A program made the translations under genes and the position numbers. The notes beneath the pieces are model-generated. The model saw only the letters and a list, made by a program, of their open reading frames with translations, did not search any database and was not told where the DNA came from. This document shows, piece after piece, positions 19,155 to 27,640 of a stretch of 64,000 bases of DNA. Origin of the DNA: JAEUHO01 sp046350655 (GTDB taxonomy: Bacteria; Planctomycetota; PLA2; JAEUHO01). Position 1 is the first letter of the stretch. Each line of letters starts with the position of its first letter. Location of the stretch: NCBI GenBank assembly GCA_046350655.1, contig JAXMAB010000004.1, forward strand, positions 496,001 to 560,000, in the 5' to 3' direction.

Positions 19155-19169
19155 TTAGACACTGTCTAG
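19155..19169 (+). promoter_or_regulatory. Palindromic operator candidate upstream of ahpC
   Basis: TAGACA-C-TGTCTA (19156-19168) is a perfect 13-bp palindrome in an unusually AT-rich patch 26 bases before the ahpC start. TTAG-N7-CTAG spacing and the T-N11-A layout are like a LysR-type/OxyR half-operator, but the sequence is only partly consensus. Confidence 0.45.
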
Positions 19170-19194
19170 ATCCCCTTCCCAGGAGCAACGTCAC

Positions 19195-19800
19195 ATGAGC
19201 ATCCGCGTGGGCCAGTCCGTCCCCGACATCGCGTTCGAGACCTACGACCCGGTCGCCGGCGACTTCGCCAAGTTCTCGCTCGCCGACCAGAAGAAGAACG
19301 GCCGCTGGACGATCCTCTTCTTCTACCCGGCCGACTTCACCTTCGTCTGCGCGACGGAGTTCGAGGCGCTCGCCGACCACCAGGACCACTTCAAGAAGCT
19401 CGGCTGCGACATCGTGACCATGAGCAAGGACACGAAGTACACGCACCTCGCGTGGAAGGCGCACGAGAAGGAGCTCCAGAACGTCAAGTACCTCATGGGC
19501 AGCGACAACAAGGGCGAGGTCGCCCAGATGCTCGGCTGCTACGACGAGGGCTCGGGCCTGACGCTCCGCGGCACGTACCTCATCAGCCCGAACGGCACGC
19601 TGACGGCGTCGGAGGTCAACTTCTACAACGTCGGCCGCAACATCGAGGAGCTGATGCGGAAGTTCAAGGCCAACCTCTACCTGTCGAAGAAGCCGACCGA
19701 GGTCTGCCCGGCGAAGTGGAAGGACGAGGGCGACGCGACCCTCTCGCCGTCCGCCCGCATGGTCGGCAAGGTCCACGAGGCCCTGCACGGCAAGAAGTAG
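19195..19800 (+). CDS. ahpC: Alkyl hydroperoxide reductase-type peroxiredoxin (AhpC/Prx1)
   Basis: Cytoplasmic 2-Cys peroxiredoxin of 201 residues, the usual length. The peroxidatic Cys52 lies in FYPADFTFVCATEFEAL and the resolving Cys171 in EVCPAKW near the C-terminus. It reduces hydrogen peroxide and organic peroxides using a thiol donor; no ahpF or thioredoxin gene is adjacent. AGGAG lies 9 bases before the ATG. A palindrome 26 bases upstream suggests peroxide-responsive control, and a strong hairpin terminator follows. Codon use is a little less extreme than in neighbours, as expected for a highly expressed gene. Confidence 0.95.
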   Translation: MSIRVGQSVPDIAFETYDPVAGDFAKFSLADQKKNGRWTILFFYPADFTFVCATEFEALADHQDHFKKLGCDIVTMSKDTKYTHLAWKAHEKELQNVKYLMGSDNKGEVAQMLGCYDEGSGLTLRGTYLISPNGTLTASEVNFYNVGRNIEELMRKFKANLYLSKKPTEVCPAKWKDEGDATLSPSARMVGKVHEALHGKK

Positions 19801-19839
19801 CGCGCCGACGCGACGCCGATCCGGCGTCCGTGGTACGCG

Positions 19840-19875
19840 AGGCCCGGCGGCCGACGGCCGCCGGGCCTTCTTCTT
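19840..19875 (+). terminator. Rho-independent terminator of ahpC
   Basis: AGGCCCGGCGGC and GCCGCCGGGCCT form a 12-bp stem with loop CGACG, followed by TCTTCTT. The stem is a variant of the dispersed palindromic repeat. Confidence 0.8.
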
Positions 19876-19909
19876 GCCCGGACCACGCGGGGCGGTCGTT
19901 CTCGGGGGG

Positions 19910-19927
19910 ACGCGAGGCCCGGTCGCC
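19910..19927. repeat. Dispersed repeat arm ACGCGAGGCCCGGTCGCC
   Basis: Together with the preceding G, it matches the copy inside the A2M gene (4148-4166) exactly over 19 bases. The opposite arm is at 20310-20323. Confidence 0.85.
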
Positions 19928-20221
19928 GCTTCGCGTCGCCGGTTGCGTCGGGCGCGACCGCCGGCCGGTCGCGTGGACGACCGCGCGCGCCGTGCGCCCG
20001 CGCCACCGCGTGCGCGCCCGGCGCCCCGGCGCCGAGGTCTCGAGGCACGGGGTCGCCCTCGCGTCGAGGCACGGTCCGGCGCGGGCGGGCACAAGGCCCG
20101 CCCCCAACGGCAGAATCGCGATTCCAGGCATCTGCGACCCGCCTGCGGGGTGTTCTCTCACGGCGTCCGGATCGACCGGAACGACGGCCACCGGTCCACG
20201 GGTCGTGTCGTCCGATGCAGT

Positions 20222-20322
20222 CACCCGTAGGGCGCGGCCCTTGCGGCCGCCCGCCGGTCGCGCCGACGTCCGACGAACACGACGGCCCTACCCGCCGGTC
20301 GCGCCGGCCACCGGGCCTCGCG
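20222..20322. repeat. About 100-bp intergenic repeat, copy B
   Basis: Same order and orientation as copy A, with four substitutions and no gaps by eye. It ends in the CCGGGCCTCGCG arm. Confidence 0.85.
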
Positions 20323-20370
20323 TCCCGTCGCCCCCGACCGCCCGCTCGTCCGCGGCCCAGGCCGGGCGCG

Positions 20371-21189
20371 TCAGCGAATCGTCGTGGACTCGGTGTCCGA
20401 CGCCAGCATGATGCCGCCGGTCGTCTGGATCGTCGCGCGCGCCTTGACGAACTGCGACGGCGGGACCGCGAGCACCTTCACGCGGAACGTGATCTTCGCC
20501 TTCTGGTCGGGCGACCCGAGGACGAACGGCGAGCTCTTCGCGTTCTGGCCGGACCCCGTGACCTTGATGTTGCCGTCGCCGCTGCCGGAGACGAACTCGA
20601 GCTCGCGCGGGAGCGTGAACACCGCCTCGATGTCGGGGGTGGCCGACGTGCCGCCGTCGTTCGCGATCAGGAGGACGTAGAGGAACTCCTCGCCGACCTT
20701 GAAGATCCCGCGGTCGCTGCCGTCCGCCGCCTTGTCGGTCATGTCCGTCTGGATCGCCATCAGGCCGACCACCTCGACGGAGCAGGCGCACGAGCCCGAC
20801 GCCCAGCCGAGCGAGTCGCGGGCGCTGCCTAGCACGCGCGCCATGCCGATCGTCTCGGCGCGGAACCGCGCGGAGAGCTCCTTCTTCTCGCCGGCCCCGA
20901 GCTTGTCGACGAGGACGGTGACGCCCGCCGTCGGGCCCGAGACGCACGGGGCGCCCTGGTCGCCGCGCAGGCGGATCGTGACGTTCGCGAGCTCCGAGCT
21001 GCCGAGGTTCGTGGCGGTGACGGTGGCCGTGAACTCCTCGCCCACCACGATCCGCGGCGTGGAGGTCGTGCACGTCACGTCGAGCGTCCACTTCTGGCAC
21101 GAACCGTCCTCCGCGGCCGCCCGACGGGCCGGCGGCACGAGGAGCCCGCAGGCGAGGGCGACCACGAACAGGGCGAGACGGGCGCGCAT
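20371..21189 (-). CDS. Secreted DUF11-like beta-sandwich protein
   Basis: I chose the ATG at 21189 because GGAGG lies 6-7 bases upstream; the upstream frame adds only MRPRIGGPP. The 272-residue product has a signal peptide (LALFVVALACGLLVPPARRAAA) and then two repeats of a DUF11/CARDB-like fold: PRIVVGEEFTATVTATNLG and GIFKVGEEFLYVLLIANDGG, each followed by a typical strand pattern and ending with FRVKVLA. Several cysteines (CQKW, CTTS, CACS) suggest disulfides outside the cytoplasm. Family knowledge: such domains are adhesive or structural modules in surface proteins. It is divergent from the M48 peptidase gene with 218 bases between them. Confidence 0.7.
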   Translation of the reverse strand: MRARLALFVVALACGLLVPPARRAAAEDGSCQKWTLDVTCTTSTPRIVVGEEFTATVTATNLGSSELANVTIRLRGDQGAPCVSGPTAGVTVLVDKLGAGEKKELSARFRAETIGMARVLGSARDSLGWASGSCACSVEVVGLMAIQTDMTDKAADGSDRGIFKVGEEFLYVLLIANDGGTSATPDIEAVFTLPRELEFVSGSGDGNIKVTGSGQNAKSSPFVLGSPDQKAKITFRVKVLAVPPSQFVKARATIQTTGGIMLASDTESTTIR

Positions 21190-21407
21190 GGGGGGGCCTC
21201 CGATCCGCGGGCGCACCTCGCCCGCGCCGACCGGGAGACTCTACCGGCCCCGGGGCCGCCCCGGGAGGCCGATCGGGGGGGCGCGGGGGACGGAACCACC
21301 CCGGCGGGCTCCCTTTCGGGCACAATCCTCCGGCTGTGCCCGGGGCCCGCGGCGACCCCGCGGAGCGGGCACGGTTCCGGCATCGGTGGGTTCCCGTGGA
21401 GGTGGCC

Positions 21408-22931
21408 ATGCTGCGGCGTTCCTCGTCTCGCGTGCGACTGGGCTGGCTCGTGGTCGGCAGCCTCCTCGGCGTGCCGTTCGTGCCGTCGGCCGGGCCGGCG
21501 CGCGCGGTCGCGGGCGACCTCGAGGTCGGCGCGATCCGGACGGCGCAGAACCGCGACGGCGTGACGCTGCGCGAGCTGGCGCTGCCCCTCGGCAAGAAGG
21601 TGCTCCGCGTCCAGTACGGGACGCAGCTCAAGGTGCTCGAGGTCCGCGAGCTGTGGGTGAAGGTGGCCCCCGTCGCCGACCTCACGAAGGTCGGCTGGGT
21701 CCGCACGAACGAGATCGCGGAGCCCGCCGCGCTGTCGTCCACCGCCGCGGCCATCCCGTCGTTCTCGACGTCCGACGTCAGCGCCGCCGGTCGGCAGCTG
21801 TCGCCCGAGGAGATGCGCGGCAACCGCAAGCTCGCCGAGGGCCTGCAGGCGCAGGCGCATGGCGCGGGCAAGGAGTTCGACCAGAAGACCGAGAGCACGT
21901 ACCGGACGATGGACGAGAAGGTCTCGGCCGCGTACCCGCTGGTCGACCAGATCGAGGGGACGAGGGTCTCCGACGACGAGCTCGAGACGTTCGTCCGCGA
22001 GGGCCGGCTCGGCGGCACGGCGGAGGCGTCCGCGCCCGTCGGGACGGGCCCGTACGCGAGGCTGAAGCTCCTCGGCGCCACCGGCGACACCGAGGGCGTG
22101 ATCGCGTTCTCCGACGAGTACACGCCGATGCCGCCCGCGGTGTCCGACGCGGAGTTCGTCAAGCGGCTCGGCATGGGCTTCACGCCGGAGCACGAGTACT
22201 GGCTCGGCCGCGCGGTCGCCGCGGCGGCGATCGCCGAGCACGGCCTCGACCCGAACCCGGCCTACCAGGCCCTCGTCCGCAAGGTCGGGTCGTCGATCGT
22301 GCTGCTCTCCGACCGCCTGCGCACGACCCACGGCGGCTGGCACTTCGCGGTGCTCGACAGCCCGGTCGCGAACGCCATCGCGGGCCCCGGCGGGTTCGTG
22401 CTCGTCACCCGCGGCGCGATCGAGCTCGCCCGCAACGAGGACGAGGTCGCCGCGATCCTCGCCCACGAGATGGCGCACATCTCGTACAAGCACGGCGAGC
22501 AGATGATCCGCAAGAGCAAGGAGTTCAAGGACGGCATGGCCGCCCTCGAGAAGAAGATCGCCGAGGGCCCGGCGCCCGGCGAGCCCTGCAACATCTGCGG
22601 CGAGGTCGCGAAGACCCTCGGCACGTCCGCGAAGGCCCTCGTGAAGACCCTCGACGTCGAGGGCTACGGCCGCGACCTCGAGCTGGCCGCCGACTGGGCC
22701 GGCAGCCTCTTCCTCTGCGAGGTCGGCTACCGCGCGAGCGCGGTCGCGGAGTACCTCGAGATGCTGCCGACGCGCGAGGGCGCGCGCTGGACCACGCACC
22801 CGACGTCCGAGGAGCGCATCGAGGCGCTGCGGCCGCTCGTCTTCAAGCACGGCTGCGCGCTCGACAGCGACGAGGGGGCCCAGGCCCGCATCCCGCGCTT
22901 CCGCGCGGTCGGCCTCGTTGCACCGAAGTAA
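21408..22931 (+). CDS. M48-family metallopeptidase with N-terminal SH3-like domain
   Basis: The ATG at 21408 is preceded by GGAGG and gives a 507-residue protein with a membrane or signal segment (LGWLVVGSLLGVPFVPSAGPARA). Residues 45-110 look like a bacterial SH3 domain (TLRELALPLGKKVLRVQYGTQ pattern, ELWVKV, GWVRTNEI). The peptidase domain spans about 260-470, with zinc motif HEMAH in ILAHEMAHISYKHG and the third ligand Glu in ELAADWAG. Family knowledge: M48 proteases of this type (BepA/LoiP-like) act in the periplasm on misassembled outer-membrane proteins. A CNICG pair lies between the motifs. A small hairpin (22935-22955) and a 39-bp palindrome follow the stop. Confidence 0.88.
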   Translation: MLRRSSSRVRLGWLVVGSLLGVPFVPSAGPARAVAGDLEVGAIRTAQNRDGVTLRELALPLGKKVLRVQYGTQLKVLEVRELWVKVAPVADLTKVGWVRTNEIAEPAALSSTAAAIPSFSTSDVSAAGRQLSPEEMRGNRKLAEGLQAQAHGAGKEFDQKTESTYRTMDEKVSAAYPLVDQIEGTRVSDDELETFVREGRLGGTAEASAPVGTGPYARLKLLGATGDTEGVIAFSDEYTPMPPAVSDAEFVKRLGMGFTPEHEYWLGRAVAAAAIAEHGLDPNPAYQALVRKVGSSIVLLSDRLRTTHGGWHFAVLDSPVANAIAGPGGFVLVTRGAIELARNEDEVAAILAHEMAHISYKHGEQMIRKSKEFKDGMAALEKKIAEGPAPGEPCNICGEVAKTLGTSAKALVKTLDVEGYGRDLELAADWAGSLFLCEVGYRASAVAEYLEMLPTREGARWTTHPTSEERIEALRPLVFKHGCALDSDEGAQARIPRFRAVGLVAPK

Positions 22932-22994
22932 GCAGGGCGCCGAAGTAGGGCGCCCGACGCGGGGGTTTCGGGGCCGCGACCCCGACCCTCCGGG

Positions 22995-23033
22995 ACGCGA
23001 GGCCCGGTCGCCGTCGGCGACCGGGCCTCGCGT
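22995..23033. terminator. 39-bp perfect palindrome, likely bidirectional terminator
   Basis: Two 19-base arms (ACGCGAGGCCCGGTCGCCG and its complement) meet around a single T. It lies between convergent genes and is the most complete copy of the dispersed repeat; it is followed by GTTCTC rather than a T run. Confidence 0.6.
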
Positions 23034-23152
23034 GTTCTCAGGTACGTCCGCATTCGCACCGCGCGCGCCGCGTCGTCTCGCCGGGATCCGTCCCGCGTCG
23101 GAGCGATCGACGCGGCGGCGCTCCGTGGTCCGCGATCGTCGATCGAGGCCGC

Positions 23153-23262
23153 AACCCGTAGGGCGCGTCCCTCGCGGTCGCCCGCCGGTCGCGCCGACGC
23201 GCGACGAACGCGGGTGCCTCGGCGACGCGCCCTGTTGCCGCGCCGGCGACCGGGCCTCGCGT
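23153..23262. repeat. About 100-bp intergenic repeat, copy C (diverged)
   Basis: It shares ACCCGTAGGGCGCG, CCCGCCGGTCGCGCCGACG and the terminal GGCGACCGGGCCTCGCGT arm with copies A and B, but has more substitutions and a few inserted bases. Confidence 0.75.
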
Positions 23263-23334
23263 GCCGACGCACCCGACGGTGTCTCTCTCGGGTCTCTCTC
23301 TCGGGTGTCCCTCGCGGATCCGGTCGGGACCGCG

Positions 23335-25539
23335 CTAGCGCAGCGCCTCGAGGATCGCCGCCTTCGTCTGCTTCTCGTCGCAGAGCCGGCGGAACTCGAC
23401 GCGGTCGAGCACCTTCGTCGTCCAGACCTCGGCGAAGACGGGGTAGGCGGCGGTCGCGGTCTGCGGTCCGAAGGTCACCTCGGGCCGGGCGCCGGTGACG
23501 TCGGTGCCGGTGCGACGGCGGGTGACGACGGGCGGCGTCGCGAAGGAGATCGCGAGGTCGTCGGTCGCCCAGCCGAGGAAGCACCACACGCGCACGCGGC
23601 CCGCGTTGTCCGTCGAGACCGGGACCATCATGCGGACGTCGCGCGCGAGGTCAGGGTCGGTGGCGGTCTGCTGCGCCCACGACGTGAACGCGGTGTCGGC
23701 GACGTCGAGGCCCGGCAGGCCGCCGGCGGGCGTGCCCGTCTCGGCGCACGCGCGGGCGTACGCGCCGGTGAACAGGCGCTCGAACGCGACGAGCTCCTCG
23801 CCGAGCGAGACGGTCACCGGGCCCTCGGGGGTCATGCGCCGCATGGTCTCGAGGCCTTCCTTGCCGAAGACGCGCTCGAGGAGGTTGCGGACGTAGCGGT
23901 AGGCGTCGGCGCGCCGCAGCCACGCCGTCGGGTGCGGCTCGACGGTCAGCGCGGGCGTGACCGTGACCTGTACCGGTTGCGGATGCGGCGCCATCGCCGT
24001 CGGCACGTCGTGGATCTCGAGGTTCTTGATGTGCGTCTCGCGCGCGAGCGCGAGGGCGCCGCGGAAGAGCTGCTCCATCCGCTGGCGGTAGGCCTCGCCC
24101 CACGTCACGTGCCGCGCCTCGGCGGTGACCTCCGGGCGGAGGAACGGCTCGAGGGCGCTCTGCTGCCGGTCGTACCAGCCGCTGTCCTGCCGGACGGCGA
24201 GCGAGACCGACCCGTCGCGGATGCCCGCGACGAACGCGTCCATCGCGACGACGTTGGTGGTGTCCACGCCGGCTGCCGCGAGGCGCTTGAGCATCTCGGT
24301 CTCGGCGCCGCGGCACGCCGGCACGAACGCGGCGCGCTCGGTCGGCAGCGGCTCGCCGCGGTCGAGGGCGGCGAGGGACGGGCGGAGGTCGGCGGCGACG
24401 AACGGGTTCGTGAGCCGCTCGACGAGCGCCAGGTAGCCCTCGTAGGTCGCGCGCGACGCCGGGTCGCCGTGGAGCGCGCGGACCAGCGCGTCGAGGTGCG
24501 GGCCCGGCGGCAGCGGCGGCTGCACGATGCGGTCCTGGCGGAAGATCGACCGCAGCGCGTCGCTCCACGTGTAGAAGCCGATGGGCTTGCTCAACACGGG
24601 CGTGGCGTCGAAGGCCTGGAGCTGGCCCGTCACGATCGGCAGGAGCGCGGGGGGCACGGGGACGTTGGCGCCGCCGGCGCGGGCGGCCACGAACGGCACC
24701 GCGGTGCCCGGGCCCACGGCGTCCGGCGCGACGTCGAACAGCTTCGCGCGGAGCGCGTCGAACAACGCCCGCTTGCCGCGGAAGCGCCCGGCGCCCTCCT
24801 GCGCGGCCAACTCGACGGCCGCGTACAGGCCGTCGTCGAAGACCTTCGCCTTCTGCACGAGCACCGCCGCCGACACGAAGCCGCCGACCGCCGGCAGGGT
24901 CGCGGTCACGCGGGCCTCGCGTTCGCCCTCCGACTCCGCGCCCCGGGTCGTGCGGTGCATCACGTCGAGGGCCACGACCTGGTCGCGGGGGTCCACCTCG
25001 AGCTGCCAACCCGACCCCGCGTCCACCGTGCGGACCGGCACCGGCGGCGTGTCGGAGGTCGACGCCGCGTCGTCGGACTCCGCCGGCCGCGGCGGCCGCG
25101 GCGGCGCGGGGCGAGGCGCCGGCGTGGGCGCGGGCTCCGGCGTGGGGGTGGGGTCCGGCGGCGTGGGGGCCGGCTCGGGCGCGCCGAACTCGGGGGGCGC
25201 GACGGGCCGCGGCGTCGGGGCGGGCGACGGGCCGGTGCCGCCCGGGCGGCGCACCGGCGGGGGCAGCGGGCGGGCGCCGCCGGCCGGCGGGAACCGGCCC
25301 GCGGCGCGCTCCTCGCGCAGCGTCTCGAACAACTTCACGTTCTGCTCGAGGCTGCCGGCGTACTTCTCGCCCGGGTACCGCTCGTCGTAGAGCGCGGTGC
25401 GCGCGGCGAACGACGCGTCCTGGCCCAGCCACTTGAGCCAGTCCACCAGCGACGTCGGCTCGTCGCCGGCGTGCGACGTCGCGGGCGCGCTCCCGAACAG
25501 CACGACCGCCGCCAGCAAGAGGATCGAGAGCCGCCGCAT
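23335..25539 (-). CDS. Secreted protein of unknown function with Pro-rich linker
   Basis: I chose the ATG at 25539, which has GGAGG five bases upstream. The 734-residue product has a signal peptide (LSILLLAAVVLFGSAPATSHA), a short helical segment (SLVDWLKWLGQD), then a long Pro/Ala-rich linker of about 75 residues full of PTP and PAP units. The remaining 550 residues are soluble, mixed alpha/beta, without a family I recognise. Notable segments are DPRDQVVALDV, WSDALRSIFRQDRI, YDRQQSALEPFLRPEV and the tail WTTKVLDRVEFRRL. It is divergent from the GNAT gene and convergent with the M48 gene. Confidence 0.7.
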   Translation of the reverse strand: MRRLSILLLAAVVLFGSAPATSHAGDEPTSLVDWLKWLGQDASFAARTALYDERYPGEKYAGSLEQNVKLFETLREERAAGRFPPAGGARPLPPPVRRPGGTGPSPAPTPRPVAPPEFGAPEPAPTPPDPTPTPEPAPTPAPRPAPPRPPRPAESDDAASTSDTPPVPVRTVDAGSGWQLEVDPRDQVVALDVMHRTTRGAESEGEREARVTATLPAVGGFVSAAVLVQKAKVFDDGLYAAVELAAQEGAGRFRGKRALFDALRAKLFDVAPDAVGPGTAVPFVAARAGGANVPVPPALLPIVTGQLQAFDATPVLSKPIGFYTWSDALRSIFRQDRIVQPPLPPGPHLDALVRALHGDPASRATYEGYLALVERLTNPFVAADLRPSLAALDRGEPLPTERAAFVPACRGAETEMLKRLAAAGVDTTNVVAMDAFVAGIRDGSVSLAVRQDSGWYDRQQSALEPFLRPEVTAEARHVTWGEAYRQRMEQLFRGALALARETHIKNLEIHDVPTAMAPHPQPVQVTVTPALTVEPHPTAWLRRADAYRYVRNLLERVFGKEGLETMRRMTPEGPVTVSLGEELVAFERLFTGAYARACAETGTPAGGLPGLDVADTAFTSWAQQTATDPDLARDVRMMVPVSTDNAGRVRVWCFLGWATDDLAISFATPPVVTRRRTGTDVTGARPEVTFGPQTATAAYPVFAEVWTTKVLDRVEFRRLCDEKQTKAAILEALR

Positions 25540-25593
25540 GTCCACCTCCCAGCCGTCACCCGAGCCGCCACCCGCGCCGTCGCCCGCCTCGGG

Positions 25594-25605
25594 ACGCGAG
25601 GCCCG
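25594..25605. repeat. Dispersed repeat half-copy ACGCGAGGCCCG
   Basis: A single arm in the divergent gap before the GNAT gene; no opposite arm is seen within 150 bases. Confidence 0.6.
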
Positions 25606-25764
25606 CCCCGCGCCCGTCGCCGCGACGCGACGTCGCCCCGCCGAGCGTGGGGTCGGACCGTCGCCGCGTCCTCTTTACGCCGACGGTCAAGGGGACGCGC
25701 CGCCCGGTCGATAGGGGCGAGGACCCCCCGGGTTCGGCCGACGAAGCCGACCGCCGGGGGTACC

Positions 25765-27030
25765 GTGGGGGTGGCGTTGACCCGGACCGACTCCGAACTC
25801 CAGACCGCGACGCCGAGCCCGGCCTGTGCCCCGGCGCCGGCGAGCGGCGGTGCGCTCGTGGTCGAGGTCGTGACCGACGCGGCCGGCCTCGAGGCCCTCA
25901 CCCCCGCCTGGCGCGCGCTGCTCGCCGACCGCGGGTTCTTCGTGGGCCCGGACTGGGTGCGGTCGTGGCTCGAGGGGCCGGGCGACCGGCACCGGCCCCA
26001 CGTCGTCGCGGTCCGCGAGGGGAGCCGGCTGGTCGGCGTGCTCCCGCTGGCGTCGCGCCGGGGCGTGCTCACGACCTGCGGCACCGACGAAGGCCTCGCG
26101 CACGTGGACGTCGTCGCCGAACCGGGCCGCGCGGCCGCCGTCGCCGACGTGGTCCTCGCGCACCTCGACGGCGGAGGCTGGGCACGCTGGCGGATGCACC
26201 GCGTCGCCGAGGGCGGCGCCCTGCACGTCGCGCTGCGCGCGCGGGCCGCCCGTCAGCCCGTGCTCGAGCGGTTCGTCGGCGCGTGCCCCTACGTCGAGCA
26301 CCACGGCGACTGGGCGTCCTTCCTCAAGGACCTCTCGAAGCACCAGCGCCACGAGGCCACCCGCCAGCTGCGCCGCTTCTTCGAGGCGCCCGACGCCGGG
26401 GTCCGCTGGGTCACCGACCCGAAGGACGTGGACGCGGCCCTCGACGTCGTCTTCGACCTGCACACGCGGCGGTTCGAGGCCCTCGGCCGCCCGACGGCGT
26501 TCGCCCGCCCGGAGGTCCGCGCGTTCCACGGCGTGCTCGCGCATCGCCTCGCCGACCGCGGCGCGCTGATGCTCGGCGTCCTCTCGGACGGCGGCCGCCC
26601 GGTCGCGGCGGCCTACGGCGCGCACCTCGGCGGCACGACGTCGTTCTTCAACGCGGGCATCGACCCGGCGTTCGCGCGCGCGGGCGCGGGGGTCGTGCTC
26701 CGGTGCCTCGTGCTCAAGGACGCGGTGCTCGCCGCCGGGCGCCACGAGCTCGACCTGCTCGAGGGCTGCCAGGAGTGGAAGCTGCGCTGGGCGACGGGCG
26801 TCCGCCCGATGCTCGACGTCGACGTCTTCCCCGCGTCCGTCGGGGGGCGCGTCCGCGGCGGCGTCCGCGGCCTCGTCCGCGCGCTCAAGCGACGCGCGTC
26901 GGCCGCCGTCCACGCGGGGCGCGGCCCGGGCTCGACCTCGGAGGAGCCCGCGGACCCGAAGCACTGCCGCCGGCTCGGCTGTCCCTACGCGCCCGCCGCG
27001 CCGCCCTGCGACGACGACGCGTCCGTCTGA
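25765..27030 (+). CDS. GNAT-superfamily acyltransferase (BioF2/CelD-like, Acetyltransf_6)
   Basis: The start is uncertain: GTG at 25765 is used here, with GTG 25771 and TTG 25777 as alternatives after TACCGT (25761-25766). The protein (about 421 residues) has the double-GNAT layout of CelD/FemAB-like proteins: an N-terminal part with WRALLADRGFFVGPDWVRSW and VVAVREGSRLVGVLPL, then LSKHQRHEATRQLRRFFE and the C-terminal acetyl-CoA-like region GVLSDGGRPVAAAYGAHLGGTTSF and ELDLLEGCQEWKLRW. Family members transfer acyl or aminoacyl groups, often in exopolysaccharide or cell-wall modification. The last 25 residues form an odd His/Cys tail (HCRRLGCPYAP, then another Cys) that could bind metal. No functional partner is adjacent. 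Confidence 0.8.
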   Translation: MGVALTRTDSELQTATPSPACAPAPASGGALVVEVVTDAAGLEALTPAWRALLADRGFFVGPDWVRSWLEGPGDRHRPHVVAVREGSRLVGVLPLASRRGVLTTCGTDEGLAHVDVVAEPGRAAAVADVVLAHLDGGGWARWRMHRVAEGGALHVALRARAARQPVLERFVGACPYVEHHGDWASFLKDLSKHQRHEATRQLRRFFEAPDAGVRWVTDPKDVDAALDVVFDLHTRRFEALGRPTAFARPEVRAFHGVLAHRLADRGALMLGVLSDGGRPVAAAYGAHLGGTTSFFNAGIDPAFARAGAGVVLRCLVLKDAVLAAGRHELDLLEGCQEWKLRWATGVRPMLDVDVFPASVGGRVRGGVRGLVRALKRRASAAVHAGRGPGSTSEEPADPKHCRRLGCPYAPAAPPCDDDASV

Positions 27031-27059
27031 CGCTCGGCGCCGTCGTGCTCCCCGGGAAC

Positions 27060-27085
27060 CGAGGCCCGGCGGCCGCCGGGCCTCG
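27060..27085. terminator. 26-bp perfect palindrome between convergent genes
   Basis: CGAGGCCCGGCGG followed by its exact complement. It sits 29 bases after the GNAT stop and 2 bases before the stop of the DinB-like gene, so it can serve both strands. Confidence 0.6.
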
Positions 27086-27087
27086 CG

Positions 27088-27528
27088 TCAACCGAGCAGT
27101 TGAGCCAAGTGATGGCGCAGGTGCGCGACGTACGACGCGGCCACGCCGTCGAGGGTCGTGACGGGGTCCGACCCGACGGTGACGCGGTGCGCGCGCGCCG
27201 CCGGCGGCACGCGGCGCAGCACGTGCACGAGGTGCCGGTTGGCCGCGCGCCAGTGCGCGATCAGGTCGGGCCACGCGACAACGTCGTAGCCCTGCACGCG
27301 CACCCAGCCGTCCTGGTCGTAGCCCGGGAGCACGAGGCCGTCCTCGAGCGTGGCGCGCACGATCCGCGCGTGGTTCACGACCGCGGAGTCCACGAGGTGG
27401 CCGAGCAGCTGCCGTCGCGACCAGCCGCCGGGCCGGAGCGGCGTCGTCGTCGCGGCGGCGTCGAGCGCGAGGAGGCGCGGGGCGGCGCCGTCGAGGAGCG
27501 CGGCCAGGTCGTCGGCGGGCGAGGTCAT
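27088..27528 (-). CDS. DinB-like four-helix metal-dependent protein
   Basis: Small protein of 146 residues. I chose the ATG at 27528 because the upstream extension is low-complexity and unlike the family. The helical pattern with PGGWSRRQLLGHLVDSAVVNHARIV (split here as GHLVDSAVVNHARI) and the C-terminal SYVAHLRHHLAQLL fits the DinB/YfiT superfamily, in which three histidines bind a metal; His in GHLVD and His in AHLRHH are good candidates. Members act as thiol-dependent transferases or detoxifying enzymes, but the specific reaction cannot be told. The gene is followed by a palindromic terminator. Confidence 0.8.
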   Translation of the reverse strand: MTSPADDLAALLDGAAPRLLALDAAATTTPLRPGGWSRRQLLGHLVDSAVVNHARIVRATLEDGLVLPGYDQDGWVRVQGYDVVAWPDLIAHWRAANRHLVHVLRRVPPAARAHRVTVGSDPVTTLDGVAASYVAHLRHHLAQLLG

Positions 27529-27624
27529 CGTGGGATCCGCTGGGGGGGCCGGCCGGCGGCGCCGGCCGGGGCGCGCGTCACCTTGCCCCGCCGACCCGTC
27601 GCCACGCCAACGGTTTCCTCGGCG

Positions 27625-27636
27625 CGGGCCTCGCGT
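27625..27636. repeat. Dispersed repeat half-copy CGGGCCTCGCGT
   Basis: A single arm just after the stop of the MFS/synthase fusion, in the 112-base gap before the DinB-like gene. Confidence 0.6.
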
Positions 27637-27640
27637 CCCG

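Larger units (their letters stand above)
19801..20370. other. Convergent intergenic region, 570 bases, no gene seen
   Basis: It contains the ahpC terminator, a repeat arm at 19910-19927, about 280 bases without recognisable signals, and repeat copy B ending in the opposite arm at 20310-20323. Short frames here have no gene-like features. Confidence 0.65.
22932..23334. other. Convergent intergenic region, no gene seen
   Basis: It holds a hairpin GGGCGCC-gaagtag-GGCGCCC (22935-22955), the 39-bp palindrome (22995-23033), an unassigned middle, repeat copy C (23153-23262), and a short GGGTCTCTCTCTCGGGT-type tract near 23290. Confidence 0.65.

Noticed and set aside
20288..22183. Minus-strand open frame covering the M48 gene and the DUF11-like gene
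   Set aside because: Its product is low-complexity Arg/Ser/Pro sequence; the HEMAH zinc motif and signal peptides are in the other frames.
23285..23310. CT-rich tract (GGTGTCTCTCTCGGGTCTCTC) as a slippery coding sequence
   Set aside because: It lies in a convergent non-coding gap, so any length change has no coding effect.
25561..25764. Upstream extension of the GNAT protein toward 25.6 kb
   Set aside because: The additional sequence is Arg/Pro-rich and includes a dispersed repeat arm; family similarity begins after 25765.
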